From positions 1 through 7,050 of the forward strand of contig JALHUP010000061.1 of assembly GCA_022866585.1 (NCBI GenBank): a stretch of 7,050 nucleotides of DNA. Reading direction: 5' to 3'. This document shows positions 6,171 to 7,050 of the stretch, piece after piece. The first letter of the stretch is position 1; every line of letters begins with the position of its first letter. The DNA is from Candidatus Zixiibacteriota bacterium (GTDB lineage Bacteria; Zixibacteria; MSB-5A5; SM1-73). Made by a program: the position numbers and the translations under genes. A model generated the notes under the pieces. That model was given only the letters and a program-made list of their open reading frames with translations. It did not search any database and was not told the origin of the DNA.

Positions 6171-6176
6171 CCTCCT
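6171..6176 (-). promoter_or_regulatory. Strong Shine-Dalgarno of the DUF885 gene
   Basis: AGGAGG lies 6 nt before the ATG at 6164 on the minus strand. It is the only full consensus Shine-Dalgarno in the window and shows that this organism uses them, which makes its absence before kdsC and the M49 GTG more noticeable. Confidence 0.85.
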
Positions 6177-6185
6177 TTTATTTAT

Positions 6186-6249
6186 TTCCCAACAGATTAA
6201 ACAGATTTACGGATTTTTTATCTGTTTAATCTGTTCCATCTGTTGGGAA
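6186..6249. repeat. Inverted repeat with competing arms (ATCTGTT family, copy 2)
   Basis: AACAGATTAAACAGAT (6191-6206) and ATCTGTTTAATCTGTT (6220-6235) form a perfect 16-bp stem around a 13-nt loop. An alternative pairing uses TTCCCAACAGAT (6186-6197) and ATCTGTTGGGAA (6238-6249), 12 bp, also perfect; the two compete for the left arm. The right side consists of three 9-base units ATCTGTTNN at 6220, 6229 and 6238. The end ATCTGTTGGGAA is shared with the array at 2096-2176. The element lies 21-85 bp upstream of the DUF885 start codon. Confidence 0.8.
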
Positions 6250-6256
6250 TTTTCTA

Positions 6257-6294
6257 CACCTCTCCCCTCCGGGGAGAGGATAAAGGTGAGGGGG
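6257..6294. repeat. Palindromic intergenic repeat, CCTCTCCCC family, copy 2
   Basis: CCTCTCCCC (6259-6267) and GGGGAGAGG (6271-6279) form a perfect 9-bp stem with loop TCC, followed by GGTGAGGGG. It matches the copy at 1007-1054 in sequence and orientation and begins 3 bp after the symporter stop codon on the gene strand. There is no T-run, so any role in ending transcription would not be as a canonical intrinsic terminator. Confidence 0.8.
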
Positions 6295-6297
6295 AAA

Positions 6298-7050
6298 TTA
6301 ACTTTTGAAAAATGGTCTCCATTTTTCTTCTTCAGGTTTAGGGGTTAGCAAGCTTATTATAATTAAGCTCGACACGGATAGAATAAGTGCCGGATACACG
6401 GTGGGGATACTAAATGGCTTTTTTAAAAGCTCCCATCCTAAGGTGGTCACCATTCCAAAAGCAATAGAACAGACTCCACCCGCGGGGGTGGCTCTTTTCC
6501 AGAAGAAGGCGGCTAAAGTGGCAGGAGTGATTCCTACCCCATACATGGTATAAGCGTATAAAGCCATAGCCAAAACCGTGGTGAAAAATTTCACCTGGAC
6601 AAAAGCGATAATCCCCAAAAGTATCACCACTATTCTTGAATAAAGCACCATTCTTTTTTGGGAGACATCCGGATTTAAAAATCTCTGATAAATGTCTCGC
6701 ATGATATTTGTCGAAGGAACCAAAAGAAACGAATCTGCGGTGGAGACGATCACCGCCACGATGGCCATAAGCAAAATAATCCCGATAGCAGGTGATAATC
6801 CATGCCGGACTGAATGAAGAATCACGCTCTCCGGATTTATATCCAAAAATATACTACTTCCGACAATAGCAAAAATCACGATCAAAGTTTCGACGAAGAT
6901 TGTGCTCGCAATCCAGCCGATAACCGAAACTCTGGCGGCCTTTTCATCTCTGGCAGAGAAAAATCTTTGATACATGTTGGATTCACCTAATAAAAGAAGC
7001 ATGGTGGGGAGGGAATAGCTTAAAGCCTCCCAGATGGTCATGGTACCCAA
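6298..7050 (-). CDS. Sodium:solute symporter (SSS family), partial, C-terminal half
   Basis: An inner-membrane carrier that couples uptake of a small solute to sodium entry. The 250 residues present are the C-terminal half of a family usually 450-550 long; the reading frame is open at base 7050 and the true start lies outside. Visible signatures are QRFFSARDEKAAR (28-40), the loop after a membrane helix, and VSTADSFLLVPSTNIMRDIY (102-121), the typical SSS helix whose Ser/Thr (S103, T104) probably line the Na2 sodium site. Hydrophobic segments lie near residues 8-22, 42-65, 86-104, 136-152, 156-183, 188-207 and 217-235, followed by a short charged tail. The substrate cannot be told from this part: sugars, proline, pantothenate and others are all carried by this family. 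It precedes the DUF885 gene by 133 bp of repeats. Confidence 0.9.
   Translation of the reverse strand: MGTMTIWEALSYSLPTMLLLLGESNMYQRFFSARDEKAARVSVIGWIASTIFVETLIVIFAIVGSSIFLDINPESVILHSVRHGLSPAIGIILLMAIVAVIVSTADSFLLVPSTNIMRDIYQRFLNPDVSQKRMVLYSRIVVILLGIIAFVQVKFFTTVLAMALYAYTMYGVGITPATLAAFFWKRATPAGGVCSIAFGMVTTLGWELLKKPFSIPTVYPALILSVSSLIIISLLTPKPEEEKWRPFFKS

Overview
The window carries six genes, all on the minus strand, so transcription runs from high to low coordinates. The order is: a sodium:solute symporter (C-terminal half only), a DUF885 family zinc-protease-like lipoprotein, an M49 (dipeptidyl-peptidase III family) lipoprotein, then three genes for the lipopolysaccharide sugar Kdo: kdsA, kdsC and kdsD (N-terminal part only). 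The Kdo genes and two lipoprotein signal peptides point to a Gram-negative, outer-membrane-bearing bacterium. The DNA leans AT-rich, and the bacterial-type M49 enzyme and metal-dependent-type KdsA fit a non-proteobacterial lineage, perhaps of the Bacteroidota/FCB type or an uncultured candidate phylum. The phylum cannot be fixed from this sequence.

Layout. 1-441: kdsD (arabinose-5-phosphate isomerase), overlapping by 4 bases with kdsC (438-965). 966-1093: two palindromic repeats. 1094-1951: kdsA. 1952-2162: a palindromic repeat and a degenerate 9-base-unit repeat. 2163-4178: M49 peptidase. 4179-4406: a cluster of GC-rich hairpins and about 70 bp of AT-rich sequence. 4407-6164: DUF885 protein. 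6165-6297: a long inverted repeat and a second copy of one palindrome. 6298-7050: symporter. No gap exceeds 300 bp, and I see no RNA gene, CRISPR array or transposase.

How the genes work together. KdsD makes arabinose-5-phosphate, KdsA condenses it with phosphoenolpyruvate to Kdo-8-phosphate, and KdsC removes the phosphate to give Kdo. These are the first three steps before activation for lipid A inner-core assembly. The two envelope metallopeptidases may degrade peptides outside the inner membrane, and the symporter may take up a small product, but that link is inference from adjacency only.

The most striking material lies between the genes. All four gaps are largely filled by several different palindromic repeat families, and two of these run into gene ends: the last ten residues of KdsA and the last few residues of the M49 protein are encoded by repeat DNA. 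Most of the families share a small hairpin with an 8-9 bp stem and a 3-nt loop, and one cluster shows a compensated base-pair change between its two copies.
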